64,000 nt of DNA. Source: a virus. Positions within the stretch are counted from its first letter, which is position 1. Every line of letters starts with the position of its first letter. The notes under the pieces were generated by a model. The model had not been told where the DNA came from. It ran no database searches and was given only the letters and a program-made list of their open reading frames with translations. Shown here piece after piece: positions 32,269 to 40,985 of the stretch. The stretch is from positions 17,938-81,937 of IMG/VR virus record IMGVR_UViG_3300023444_000001; one strand, 5' to 3'. A program made the position numbers and the translations under genes.

Positions 32269-33319
32269 TTTTTACTTCCTCCAAACTAATTCCAAGTTCT
32301 TCACAAATCTTCCCATGTACCTCCTTTACAAAATCAATATCTTCTCTTAATGCTTCTACAAGAGCAGGAACTCCATGAAAACTTTTTCCTTTAATATTAA
32401 ACCAACCCGAACCCGAAGATTCAACTACTCCAAGTCTCGTACCAAACCTAATTATTTCTCTAACCCAATCAAAAGCCCCCTGCTTAAAACCACTTCTACT
32501 TTTAACCACAAGATAAAGCGAACCTGTTCTAAAAGGTACAGAAGTTTTATTTTTAACAACCTTGCAATCAATTCCAAAAGTAACAAGATTTTTCATATCT
32601 CCTTCAAACTCCATTTCTCCTTTTTTCAATCGAACTCTAATAGAATCAGAATATTTTACCCCACGTCCTCCAGGCAAAATTTCTGGAGAACCCCACTGAT
32701 CCAAACTTGATCTGATTTGATTCACCAGAATGACTGTCGTATTATTTTCTTTGCCTTCAGAGGTTTTAGAATTTAGAGCCGCATGAACTTTTCTTAACCC
32801 CTTATTTATTAAACGAGGATTAACTGCCATTTGCTCCTTTTCCATGGGAACATCTAATTCCAACCTTGAACTCATAACTGCAACTGAATCAACAACAATT
32901 AACGAAATATCTTCCGCTCTAATAAAGGCTTCAATAATATCAAATCCTTCATTCCCATTCACAGGTTCAGACAAGTAGACCTTATCAAGATCAATACCAA
33001 TTTTATCCGCCCAAATATCATCCCATGAACCCTCAAAATCAATATATACCACCTTTTTATCCGGAAAAACTCTCTGTGCCTCTCTCATAGCATGAAAACA
33101 CACAGTAGATTTACCAGATGATTCCAAACCATAAATTTGAACAATTCTCCCACAAGGCCATCCTCCTCCAATAAGATAATCCAAAACAGGAGAACCAGAG
33201 GAAAATCTCTCCAAATATCTTTTTCGAGATTTACTTCTACAAAGCACTGTTCCAATACCAAACATCTTATTCAAAACTTTTACTGCTTCCTCACTTGTAA
33301 AAACTTCTTTATCATTCAT
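32201..33319 (-). CDS. recA: RecA-like recombinase
   Basis: A 372-residue RecA-type ATPase. Walker A GLESSGKSTV lies near residue 65, DFEGSWDDIWADKIG near 98, and SLIVVDSVAVMSSRLEL near 138 is Walker B; IILVNQIRSSLDQWGSPEI matches the L2 region and PGGRGVKYSDSIRVRLKKG follows. Somewhat divergent from bacterial RecA and with a phage-like spacing. It would drive recombination and repair of replicating DNA. The next gene starts within its 3-prime end. Confidence 0.9.
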   Translation of the reverse strand: MNDKEVFTSEEAVKVLNKMFGIGTVLCRSKSRKRYLERFSSGSPVLDYLIGGGWPCGRIVQIYGLESSGKSTVCFHAMREAQRVFPDKKVVYIDFEGSWDDIWADKIGIDLDKVYLSEPVNGNEGFDIIEAFIRAEDISLIVVDSVAVMSSRLELDVPMEKEQMAVNPRLINKGLRKVHAALNSKTSEGKENNTTVILVNQIRSSLDQWGSPEILPGGRGVKYSDSIRVRLKKGEMEFEGDMKNLVTFGIDCKVVKNKTSVPFRTGSLYLVVKSRSGFKQGAFDWVREIIRFGTRLGVVESSGSGWFNIKGKSFHGVPALVEALREDIDFVKEVHGKICEELGISLEEVKNGFCFEKEESVKSKKKGIKRAS

Positions 33320-33606
33320 TCCACTTCACCTTCAACAATTTCAGACTTAAATTCCATTATATCTGAAGCAGTCAAAATTCTCTTTTTACACTCATTAACA
33401 GAAATAACTTGACTTGTTACTTTTATAACAAGATAATTCTCTCCTACTTCTCCAAAATCTTTAATCCATTTTCTCGCCTCCTTCGTGCTCTTAAATCCAG
33501 TTTTAACAAGAGAAATATCTCCAACTCTACCAAGACCTTTTTGAGAAAAAGTTCCAACAGAAAACCTTCCAAAATTCTTTTCCTGTGTAGTCATCATTTC
33601 ATCCAT
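33316..33606 (-). CDS. hypothetical protein, 96 aa
   Basis: Start ATG 33606 (MDEMMTTQEKNFGRFSVG) chosen because GGGAGAATTGATA precedes it. Mixed strand and helix with VGENYLVIKVTSQVISVNECKK. It overlaps recA by 4 bases. Resembles small phage proteins of unknown role. Confidence 0.5.
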   Translation of the reverse strand: MDEMMTTQEKNFGRFSVGTFSQKGLGRVGDISLVKTGFKSTKEARKWIKDFGEVGENYLVIKVTSQVISVNECKKRILTASDIMEFKSEIVEGEVE

Positions 33607-33625
33607 TATCAATTCTCCCTTCTTT

Positions 33626-33937
33626 TCAATCACAATCAACAGCCTCAGAATTTGTCCAAAAAGTCATAGTTGTTCCAGCAAGCCTTACCTTTACTTTGCC
33701 AGACAAAAAACTCCAGGACTCCACATAGACCTTTGTTCTCCCTGTAGTCCAAACCAATTCGCTTGCAACGAGGAGAGACAATGCCTGTGTGTCTCCCTCA
33801 ACAGAATACTCGACCGCCTCATCAAATATCTGTTCAGTTGCCGCAGCCAAATACCCTCGTTTCAGAGTACAAGAGCCATCAAGATTTGCTCTCAAATTTC
33901 CAACTATAAGCAAAAGAAAAACAAAAGTAATAAACAA
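33626..33937 (-). CDS. secreted hypothetical protein, 103 aa
   Basis: TTG start at 33937 supported by GGAGGATAAAATAG upstream; the first residues MFITFVFLLLIVGNLRA form a signal peptide or N-terminal anchor. The rest is a small strand-rich domain (VYVESWSFLSGKVKVRLAGTTMTFW) with two Cys, one near each end, that could form a disulfide outside the cytoplasm. No family recognised. Confidence 0.5.
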   Translation of the reverse strand: MFITFVFLLLIVGNLRANLDGSCTLKRGYLAAATEQIFDEAVEYSVEGDTQALSLLVASELVWTTGRTKVYVESWSFLSGKVKVRLAGTTMTFWTNSEAVDCD

Positions 33938-33953
33938 CTATTTTATCCTCCTC

Positions 33954-34145
33954 TTAAATATCTTCTTCTCTAACCGTCTTCCTCCCATTAGCCTTTGCCC
34001 GATACATTGCAACTGTTAAAATCCCTTCAACCAAATGACTCAATTTCGGAATAGCACTAACCGAACACTGAAATCCTTGGTCATGACAAAAATTCCTAAC
34101 TGTCATACTTACCACCAACAACTTTTCTTTCTGTGTCTCTTCCAC
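33954..34145 (-). CDS. bacterial/phage histone-fold protein candidate, 63 aa
   Basis: A 63-residue protein whose second half, VSAIPKLSHLVEGILTVAMY then RAKANGRKTVREEDI, matches the histone fold of small single-domain bacterial and archaeal-type histones: a long central helix with Leu spacing, then Lys-rich RAKANGRKTV loop and a final EEDI. The first half, VVSMTVRNFCHDQGFQCS, fits the first helix and loop. Length is right for a lone histone fold. It would bind or bend DNA. I infer this from motif pattern; no structure search was possible. It precedes the gp32-like gene in the replication module. Confidence 0.65.
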   Translation of the reverse strand: MEETQKEKLLVVSMTVRNFCHDQGFQCSVSAIPKLSHLVEGILTVAMYRAKANGRKTVREEDI

Positions 34146-34157
34146 TTTAGACCTCCT

Positions 34158-34772
34158 TCAATCCCAAGTGATTGCTCCATCATCATCCAAAAATCCACAC
34201 TTCTTTTTTAACTCTTCCGAAGTCATCGGTTTCAGAATGGTATCCAAAGGTGGCAAATCCTTTGTCAACTCTTCTGGAACATCCGCTTCCTCAAGTGTAT
34301 CAAAGTTGTACGAAGTATTAAATCCCTCACCAGTCCGAGTAATTTCAAATTTATACCCAGACAATCCTCTTGGCTTTTTACTGTTTATCTTCTCTAACTG
34401 ACCCAAAACCAATATCCCTGGAGTATAAAGTTTAACAACAGGAACACCATCAAAAGATTTTGATGTTGAAGACCAACTGCCTCTGTAATCTACAACGTAA
34501 AATGCTCCAACAAATCTTGGAGAATTTCCTCTCTTACAAAGAGGACAATTTTCTCCTTCATCACCTTCATCAATATCAGACAGACAAACAAATGTACGCC
34601 ATCTACCATCAACTTGCACAGAGTGCTGATAATGAACATAAGGTGAATCTGAAACAAACTGAATAACTGCTTCGGCTCCATCCAGCAAGAAAAACTTTGG
34701 AAAAGTTGCTTTTCTACTCTCTTCTGCTTTTCTTTGGGCCTTTCTAACTTTATCCCATCCTGTTTCAGCCAT
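34158..34772 (-). CDS. single-stranded DNA-binding protein candidate, gp32-like
   Basis: A 204-residue protein with the plan of phage gp32-type OB-fold SSBs: a basic start (WDKVRKAQRKAEESRK), FFLLDGAEAVIQFVSDSPYVHY, then a CPLC metal-type pair, VVKLYTPGILVLGQLEKI and FEITRTGEGFNTSYNF, and an acidic tail ending DDDGAITWD, typical of SSB C-termini. It lies directly upstream of the DNA polymerase gene. Moderate confidence; a T7 gp2.5-type relative is an alternative. Confidence 0.6.
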   Translation of the reverse strand: MAETGWDKVRKAQRKAEESRKATFPKFFLLDGAEAVIQFVSDSPYVHYQHSVQVDGRWRTFVCLSDIDEGDEGENCPLCKRGNSPRFVGAFYVVDYRGSWSSTSKSFDGVPVVKLYTPGILVLGQLEKINSKKPRGLSGYKFEITRTGEGFNTSYNFDTLEEADVPEELTKDLPPLDTILKPMTSEELKKKCGFLDDDGAITWD

Positions 34773-34785
34773 TTCTACTACCTCC

Positions 34786-36504
34786 TTACGCCTTCACCCA
34801 ATACTTGTCAACTTTGACATCTACAACAAGCGGTACAATCAATTCCACTGCAGTTTCCAGAATATGCTTTATCTCTTTAGCAATATCTGGAAGGTACTCA
34901 TCCCCTACCTCCACAACTAACTCATCATGTACTTGAATCAAAATCACCCCCTTTCCCTTCAAAAATTTGGCCAATTTAACCATAGCCATCTTAACAATAT
35001 CTGCTGCACTTCCTTGAACCTTCGTATTTATGGCCAATCTCCGTAAAAGCCCATATTCATCATTCATACCGGAAAAATCTCTAAATCTCCCCATAAATGT
35101 TGTTACTCCATTATTTATCTTAGCCCCCCTATAAACAATATCAGCATAATCTTTAATAGAAGAAAACCTCTCAAAATAAGCCATTAAAAACATCTTGGCT
35201 TCATCTTCTGATATACCCAATCCTTGAGATAAACCATAAGGCCCCATCCCATATACAATTCCAAAATTTATTGTCTTCCCCATACTCCGACTAACTTTAT
35301 ATCCAACAATATCAGATAATTCATTTGCAGTCCTTTGGTGAATGTCTTCTCCATTTCTAAAAGCATCAACCATACGTTCATCATGGGACAAATGAGCCAA
35401 AACTCGCAATTCAATTTGTGAATAATCCGCCACTACAAAAGATTTATCCTTTCCAGAAATAATTGCCTTTCTAACCTGTCCATCTTCCCCATACGTAATA
35501 TTCTGAAAATTTGGATTATTAGAGGAAAACCTTCCTGTTTGTGTTCCCACAGAATTAAATCTACCTCTCATTCTTCCATCTTTTTCACTTTTCACAAGAA
35601 ATGAATTGATATATCCCAACGTTTTTCCAATCTCTCTATACCGCAACATCTTTGAAGTGATTCCAATAGTATCTTTTGCACTTAATTTCTTCAAAATATC
35701 CCTACCAGTGGCATACCTTCCTGTACTTGTTTTTTCAATAACAGGCAATTTCAAATCTTCAAACAAAACCTTCCCAACTTGCATCGGAGAATTTAGATTG
35801 AATCTATATCCAACAAGATTTCCACAGAAATTATCTATCTCTTCAGCCTCACACTCTAATTTATTTTTCAAACTAAGTAACTTTTCTCTATCTACTTTAA
35901 CCCCAGTTTGCTCCATCAAAACTATGACTGGGATCAATTTCATTTCCAACTTAAAAACCTTATCAAGATTTCTAAGGCCAAGTTGATTCTTATATTCATT
36001 CCACAATTTCAAAGTATATATTGCATCTTCCATCGAATATTTAGCCAACTTCTCAAGACTTTTAGAAACATTCTTAAACTCATCCATCTTATACCCATAC
36101 CGCTCAAAAACCACTTTTTTAAGTCCAGCCGGAAGATTGGAAAAAAGCAATTTTCTTGCTACCATAGCATCAAAGATATTTCCATCTTTATCAAATTCAA
36201 TTCCTTCTCTAAACAACAATCCACAATCAAAAGTTGCATTCCAGGCTATCTTATTCAACTTTGATTCAAAGAGCATATCCAAATATTTTCTGGAAGATTC
36301 AAATTCCTCAAACTTTCCATCAACAGAGAATTTTTCCTTTATACATTCTCCAACCAGAAATAAACTCTCATATTTATCTTCCTCTCCCCTAATCGCCAAT
36401 GATAATCCAAGTATTTCTGAATCATGCTCCAACCCCTCAGTTTCAAAATCAAAGGAAAACTCCCCCCTTGAAAATGCTTTTTCAACAAAATCCTTAATCT
36501 TCAT
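34786..36504 (-). CDS. DNA polymerase I, family A (3'-5' exo + polymerase)
   Basis: A 572-residue polymerase. The exonuclease begins FDFETEGLEHDSEILGLSLA (Exo I, DxE). Polymerase motif A is VVADYSQIELRVLAHLSHDERMV near 360, motif B SMGKTINFGIVYGMGPYG near 410, and motif C IQVHDELVVEV near 525. The 5'-3' exonuclease domain is absent, which is usual in phages. It replicates the genome with the helicase, primase and SSB found nearby. A promoter lies 31 bases upstream. Confidence 0.95.
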   Translation of the reverse strand: MKIKDFVEKAFSRGEFSFDFETEGLEHDSEILGLSLAIRGEEDKYESLFLVGECIKEKFSVDGKFEEFESSRKYLDMLFESKLNKIAWNATFDCGLLFREGIEFDKDGNIFDAMVARKLLFSNLPAGLKKVVFERYGYKMDEFKNVSKSLEKLAKYSMEDAIYTLKLWNEYKNQLGLRNLDKVFKLEMKLIPVIVLMEQTGVKVDREKLLSLKNKLECEAEEIDNFCGNLVGYRFNLNSPMQVGKVLFEDLKLPVIEKTSTGRYATGRDILKKLSAKDTIGITSKMLRYREIGKTLGYINSFLVKSEKDGRMRGRFNSVGTQTGRFSSNNPNFQNITYGEDGQVRKAIISGKDKSFVVADYSQIELRVLAHLSHDERMVDAFRNGEDIHQRTANELSDIVGYKVSRSMGKTINFGIVYGMGPYGLSQGLGISEDEAKMFLMAYFERFSSIKDYADIVYRGAKINNGVTTFMGRFRDFSGMNDEYGLLRRLAINTKVQGSAADIVKMAMVKLAKFLKGKGVILIQVHDELVVEVGDEYLPDIAKEIKHILETAVELIVPLVVDVKVDKYWVKA

Positions 36505-36534
36505 CTTTAATGCCTCCTTTTCTCTATATTTTAT

Positions 36535-36571
36535 ATATAATGAAGATAATATATTCTCCCGTAAAAGTCAA
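36535..36571 (-). promoter_or_regulatory. sigma70-type promoter
   Basis: TTGACT (36566-36571), 17 bases, TATCTT (36543-36548) on the minus strand, close to consensus. It lies inside the extreme end of the primase gene and drives the polymerase. Confidence 0.75.
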
Positions 36572-37500
36572 GAGTTTAATTTCTCAGATATAATTCTTGA
36601 TATTACATCCTCCTTCTTCAGATATACTTGTTTCCATTCCTCAACGGTATGTTGTGCTGGGTCTTTATATATTAGCCTAACCAAGTATAAATTCATCATA
36701 ACTTCCTTCAACTTAGAAACCAACCGATTCCGTCCCTTAAATCCCGAAAAATCATTATCCAAAGCCAAAACTAACCTTGAAAAATTCAAAAGATTTTGAA
36801 TTTGTCTATCAGTAACTCTCCATCCAAGTAGGGCTATAGAAGAATTTCCAGCCCTCCAAACATTCTCACAATCGAGTTCACCCTCTACAATAACAGGAAT
36901 TTTTGAATCCTTAACCAAAAGCGCCCTATAAAGTCCATATAACCCTCCCAACTCTGATTTTAACCCGCTTGGATAAACATATCTTCGATCTGAATAAACA
37001 CCTCTATAAGTTACTCCTATTATTTCTCCTTTTAGATTTCTTATGGCAAAAACAAGACAATTACTCAACTTATCATACCTTACATCATTAAGATTTATTC
37101 CTCCTAATTTTCTTCTCTCCAAATACTTTACTGCAACAGAATCTTTATCTTCTCCTTTTAATTCTGGAAGAGCAAAAAATCTAACTTTTGGAGACTTAAC
37201 ATCTTCACATTCTCTCTTCCTGTATAAATCTTCCAACAATTTGTCTCTTTTTGCAATTTCTTTCATATCAAAAAAACCAGATATTTTATCTTCTTTCAAT
37301 CCTTTTTCTCTAAGAAGCCTTAAAACAGAACCTCCTTTTCCACATCCAAAACAAAACCAAACCCCTTTATCCAAATTCAAAAAGAAACTTCCCTTTGTTT
37401 CTCTATGAAAAGGGCACAACGAACGCAATTCATTCCCAACTATTCTTGGATTTTTAAGCCCAAAAACTTCAATAATCTTCTCATAAGATTTTATCTTCAA
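36568..37500 (-). CDS. DnaG-like primase
   Basis: A 310-residue primase. The CHC2 zinc finger is CPFHRETKGSFFLNL then WFCFGCGKGGSVLRLL near residues 30-60, and the TOPRIM core is VIVEGELDCENVW near 208 and LALDNDFSGFKGR near 250. The helicase-binding domain seen in DnaG is short or missing. It makes RNA primers at the fork. The gene runs through its stop into the polymerase promoter. A large palindrome lies about 70 bases upstream of its start. Confidence 0.9.
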   Translation of the reverse strand: MKIKSYEKIIEVFGLKNPRIVGNELRSLCPFHRETKGSFFLNLDKGVWFCFGCGKGGSVLRLLREKGLKEDKISGFFDMKEIAKRDKLLEDLYRKRECEDVKSPKVRFFALPELKGEDKDSVAVKYLERRKLGGINLNDVRYDKLSNCLVFAIRNLKGEIIGVTYRGVYSDRRYVYPSGLKSELGGLYGLYRALLVKDSKIPVIVEGELDCENVWRAGNSSIALLGWRVTDRQIQNLLNFSRLVLALDNDFSGFKGRNRLVSKLKEVMMNLYLVRLIYKDPAQHTVEEWKQVYLKKEDVISRIISEKLNS

Positions 37501-37569
37501 ATTTTTCTCCTCCTATAATAATATATAATAATATAATTAGGCTGTTATAGTTTAATAAAATAAATAATC

Positions 37570-37618
37570 TACTCCTATAACCTATAAAGAAATACTTTCT
37601 TTATAGTTTATAGTAGTA
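37570..37618. repeat. long palindrome upstream of primase
   Basis: Arms of 23 bases (37570-37592 and 37596-37618) match at 21 of 23 positions around a 3-base loop: tactcctataacc... against its complement. AT-rich DNA flanks it. Nothing else in the window has such an arm length. It could be an operator, a replication start structure or an RNA hairpin in the leader. Confidence 0.8.
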
Positions 37619-37620
37619 TA

Positions 37621-37788
37621 TTATTTGCCTTTATCCTTACCAAAAACTTTATCTTTAACTACTAAATAAATTCCCTCTTTTAGTTGAACTAACATACATT
37701 GAATTACCACTCTACAAAATTCACAATTTGAAACAGAAACTTTCTTTCCACTTTTTAATTTTCCAGTACCAAAACATTCAATGCTCAT
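37621..37788 (-). CDS. small Cys-containing protein, 55 aa
   Basis: A 55-codon gene, MSIECFGTGKLKSGKKVSVS, with SNCEFCRVVIQC as a possible metal site and a KDKVFGKDKGK basic tail. GGAGAAGAAAA precedes the ATG, which overlaps the preceding gene as ATGA. The stop lies three bases before the palindrome. No family recognised. Confidence 0.55.
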   Translation of the reverse strand: MSIECFGTGKLKSGKKVSVSNCEFCRVVIQCMLVQLKEGIYLVVKDKVFGKDKGK

Positions 37789-37958
37789 TTTTCTTCTCCT
37801 TCCTTGGAATCCTCTTTATGCCAAATAATAAACGTAGTAATTACAGCAAAGAAAATTGCTATAATTGCCAAGTACCAAACTTCAGGCAAAAATTTCATAA
37901 TACTAATCCAAATAACACTTGTAACTAAACTTTCAGGCCATTTATTCTCTTGACTCAT
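37785..37958 (-). CDS. small membrane protein, 57 aa
   Basis: A 57-codon gene, MSQENKWPESLVTSVIW, with one long hydrophobic stretch (VWYLAIIAIFFAVITTFIIW) that would span the membrane once, and a charged end. AAGGAGAAGAAC precedes the ATG. It lies 26 bases downstream of the DnaB-like helicase gene. Function unknown. Confidence 0.55.
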   Translation of the reverse strand: MSQENKWPESLVTSVIWISIMKFLPEVWYLAIIAIFFAVITTFIIWHKEDSKEGEEK

Positions 37959-37984
37959 AGTTCTTCTCCTTTCTTTTCAGGTTT

Positions 37985-39208
37985 TCAAAGAGGCAAAAAT
38001 TCACTTCTTTCTTCTCTACTTTCAATTTCTCCAAGAGTATTAGGATTGTCCAAATCCCACCTTATAGTATAATTTCTTCTATCTGATCTTTCTCTGATTT
38101 TCAAAAATTTGATTCCTTGAACCTTCTCCTCATTCATTTCTTCAGTATGCCAAATAGAAAATACAACGTCAGAATCCTGGCTAATTGCATAAGCAAGACC
38201 AACTTCATCAAGAGACCCCGATCCTTGAACTCCTCTTTGAAATTGCCATGAGGCTATAACAGGTACTCTAAATTTTCTTGCAACAAGTAAATGCAATCCT
38301 CTTGAGACCTCTGAAACCGATTCCCACCCAGTTTCTGCAATCAAATATGCACCGTCAATCAAAAGTATTTCTGGCCTATATTGTTCAACTTTTTGAATAA
38401 CTGCTGTTAAACTAACTTGATCTTCTATTTGAGTAATAACAAACAACTCTTTGTCCCTGAAACTTTCCATTGAAATTTTAAGTCTATTCCATTCCTCTTC
38501 ATCAAGTGCTCCTTCAGTTATTTTTTCATAACTAATTCCTGCACTAATAGAATCAATTCTTCTTGCAAGTATTCTTGAAGGCATTTCCATTGAGATCATC
38601 AAAACTCTTAATCCCAATTCTCTTAACTTTGACGCAATTAAACACATAAGCCAAGTTTTTCCAACCTTTGGTTTTCCATATAAAGAAATAACTTCTTCTC
38701 TATGAAACCCTAAAACACTTTCATCTAAAAATTCTATCCCCGTAGGTATATCAATTCCTTTTGTAACCTTCAAATCTAAATAGGACTTAAATCGACTTTC
38801 AACATTTTTTCTTAAATCAATATCTTTTGTCTTCCTGCTAACAATATACAAAGAAGAAACTGACTTTTCTGCTATTTTAGATGCGTTTTCAATATTATCC
38901 TCTTTTAACGACTCTGCACAATTTACAAGCATATTGCTCAATATGTTCTTTTGTTTTCTAAACCTTAATTGTTCAATCCAATATTCAACAGGCTCTTTTC
39001 CAACATTTATCAATTCAAATCCAGGAAAATTTTTCTGAACAGTTTCTAAATCCGGAACTGTTCCAAATTTTGCTTTATGTCTTTCAAGAAACCTGAAAAC
39101 CTTTTTTTCTAAATTTTCAAATAATTCCAATCCAATTTCATTATCTACTACAGGGCGCCAATCTTTTGAAACTATTATTTCACTTACGAAAGACATTCCA
39201 ACACTCAT
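37985..39208 (-). CDS. DnaB-like replicative helicase
   Basis: I start at ATG 39208 (MSVGMSFVSEIIVSKDW) because the longer frame overlaps the upstream gene and AAGGAAAATACAA sits before this ATG. The 407-residue protein has the RecA-type ATPase of DnaB: LGFHREEVISLYGKPKVGKTWLM (Walker A), RVLMISMEMPSRILARRID, PEILLIDGAYLIAE (Walker B) and WQFQRG. The N-terminal 150 residues are divergent from the DnaB N-domain. It would unwind the fork and is loaded by the DnaC-like protein. Confidence 0.85.
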   Translation of the reverse strand: MSVGMSFVSEIIVSKDWRPVVDNEIGLELFENLEKKVFRFLERHKAKFGTVPDLETVQKNFPGFELINVGKEPVEYWIEQLRFRKQKNILSNMLVNCAESLKEDNIENASKIAEKSVSSLYIVSRKTKDIDLRKNVESRFKSYLDLKVTKGIDIPTGIEFLDESVLGFHREEVISLYGKPKVGKTWLMCLIASKLRELGLRVLMISMEMPSRILARRIDSISAGISYEKITEGALDEEEWNRLKISMESFRDKELFVITQIEDQVSLTAVIQKVEQYRPEILLIDGAYLIAETGWESVSEVSRGLHLLVARKFRVPVIASWQFQRGVQGSGSLDEVGLAYAISQDSDVVFSIWHTEEMNEEKVQGIKFLKIRERSDRRNYTIRWDLDNPNTLGEIESREERSEFLPL

Positions 39209-39221
39209 TTGTATTTTCCTT

Positions 39222-40196
39222 TCATGTTTCCAAAATTTCGCTTTCAAGTCCTTCTTCAAAATAACTTGATTCAATTAAATGAAGAAATTTTTGAGCCAAT
39301 AACCTATATCTCAATATTTGAACTAAAGATACATGAGATATTCTTGGCCCAGGTCTAAATTCTCCTTTAGGACCTTCTTCTGAAATCATACGTAAAATAA
39401 CTCCTATATATTCTCCTTCAGATTTAATTTCGTTATCAAATTTATTCATTAAAAACTCTGGTATTAAAATAACTCTTCCAGCGTTCATAATTGTAATTTT
39501 ATCTACAAACAATTTAGATAAAACAGATACAATGTTATTTCTCTTAAAACTGTCTAATTCCTCTGAGAACATCTCAATCATACTATCAAACATTTCTCTA
39601 AATTTAATCATAGATTGAAGATGACTTATACTTTTACCTTTAGATATAAATTGCCATTCTTCATCAAGTAAAACTACCGGAATAATTCTCAATCCTTGAA
39701 ACACCTCATTTGGTATTTCTGGAACAATAAATCCCAATCCATATTCACTATTTTTTTCTAAACTCGACTTTCCATATTTTGCAAACTGATAGATTACAAA
39801 ATTCAAATTTTCCTCTCTATAATATAAAGAAGGCTTGAACCCATCAAATCTATACATCCAATCCACAACATTTGAAAAATCTACTGGAGTGTAAACACTT
39901 GAGGTAACACTCCTAACCAACCCTTCGTAGGTTCTAAATAATATTGGAGTTAATTCTAATTCTCTTAATTTTCCCTTCATTTCACTCTCAGAACCCACCA
40001 ATTTTTCAAATGCTTCCCACCCTTTCTTTGTGAATAAATATTTTTCTCCATTATAGATTAAACTTTTAGAACCAGATTCTATTTTTATTCTGAAATCCTT
40101 CGGTTTAAGAAAAAAGTCTTTTGTTTTCTTCTTTTGTATCCTTGCTTCCTCATATATCTTTTTTTCTATTTTCAAAAACATGGCTTTATTCTCCAA
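39222..40196 (-). CDS. hypothetical protein between helicase loader and helicase, 324 aa
   Basis: A 324-residue protein, MENKAMFLKIEKKIYEEARI, basic start followed by regions of mixed helix and strand (LYYREENLNFVIYQFAKYG, IIPVVLLDEEWQF, INRNNIVSVLSKLF-like text). No family recognised. Its place between the loader and the helicase genes suggests a role in replication, perhaps an initiator, but the sequence does not show which. Confidence 0.5.
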   Translation of the reverse strand: MENKAMFLKIEKKIYEEARIQKKKTKDFFLKPKDFRIKIESGSKSLIYNGEKYLFTKKGWEAFEKLVGSESEMKGKLRELELTPILFRTYEGLVRSVTSSVYTPVDFSNVVDWMYRFDGFKPSLYYREENLNFVIYQFAKYGKSSLEKNSEYGLGFIVPEIPNEVFQGLRIIPVVLLDEEWQFISKGKSISHLQSMIKFREMFDSMIEMFSEELDSFKRNNIVSVLSKLFVDKITIMNAGRVILIPEFLMNKFDNEIKSEGEYIGVILRMISEEGPKGEFRPGPRISHVSLVQILRYRLLAQKFLHLIESSYFEEGLESEILET

Positions 40197-40236
40197 ATCT
40201 AAGTCTTGAGTTTGTAGTTTGTAAATCTCTTGTTTT

Positions 40237-40336
40237 AATTCTTAAAATAACGAGGTATATCAAGAGTTCTCCCACTCAGTAGTGGTAAAGTATGAAAAAA
40301 TATAATCGTCCATTACAACGCATCTATGAAGGTTTT
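40237..40336 (-). repeat. 100-base intergenic element, copy 3 of 4
   Basis: Starts 4 bases after the stop of the DnaC-like gene with AAAACCTTCATAG and ends CGTTATTTTAAGAATT at 40237; 40 bases lead to the next start. Closest to copy 4 (54918) at the 5-prime end and in ATACCTCGTTA. The frame read from the two coding-looking copies has a stop here, which argues against protein coding. Confidence 0.6.
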
Positions 40337-40340
40337 AACC

Positions 40341-40985
40341 TTAATCAGAATCCTCCTTGAAAAGAATATCTTTCACTCTCTTTTGCTCTACTGTCTTTCT
40401 AAAATCGGAACCTCTAACTTTAACTCCATAAATACAACCGGCTAATAATGAAACTACGCTCTCTCCATAATTGCTCTTTATCTCTATTGGCTCTTTATTG
40501 CTTGTAAACAATGTTGGCAATTTCCTATACACTCTATATCGCAATAAATTATCAAATACAGCCTCTGTAAGCCCAGACCTTCCCCGAAATTCTTTTCCAA
40601 TATCATCAATTCCAAGCAAATGTACATTTCTTATCTGTTTATGCCATTTTCTCTTTTCAACTTCACTCCACCAACTTCCAGCAAAGACATCTACAATCCC
40701 TGATAATGAAGCAAATTGAACAGAATACTTTTTCCGTTGGAACAGTATCTCTTTCATTACTCCTATCATTAAATAAGTCTTTCCCACTCCAGTATTTCCC
40801 AAATAATAAAGCCCAATTCCTTCTTCAAACATCTCGTCAAACTTATCAACATACTTCAAAGAAATCTCTAAAGCCTTTTTATCTCCTTTGAAATCTTTTA
40901 ATTCTAAATCCCAAAATTTCTCTAATATTCCTGCATGAAGCATTTTTTCCACCCGAACATTCTTTTTAGAATCTGATCGAGTCAC
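40341..40985 (-). CDS. DnaC-like helicase loader (AAA+)
   Basis: A 214-residue AAA+ ATPase with GTG start at 40985 and GGAGGAAGAAGATA upstream. Walker A LGNTGVGKTYLMIG near residue 62, LLGIDDIGKEFRGRSG (Walker B and sensor region), LFTSNKEPIEI and the C-terminal SDFRKTVEQKR arginine-rich end match phage and plasmid DnaC/IstB-type loaders. It would load the DnaB-like helicase. Confidence 0.85.
   Translation of the reverse strand: MTRSDSKKNVRVEKMLHAGILEKFWDLELKDFKGDKKALEISLKYVDKFDEMFEEGIGLYYLGNTGVGKTYLMIGVMKEILFQRKKYSVQFASLSGIVDVFAGSWWSEVEKRKWHKQIRNVHLLGIDDIGKEFRGRSGLTEAVFDNLLRYRVYRKLPTLFTSNKEPIEIKSNYGESVVSLLAGCIYGVKVRGSDFRKTVEQKRVKDILFKEDSD

Noticed and set aside
37500-37560. Possible extra promoter in the AT-rich gap before primase
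   Set aside because: Several TATAAT-like hexamers but no -35 match at a good distance; not counted with the six clear ones.
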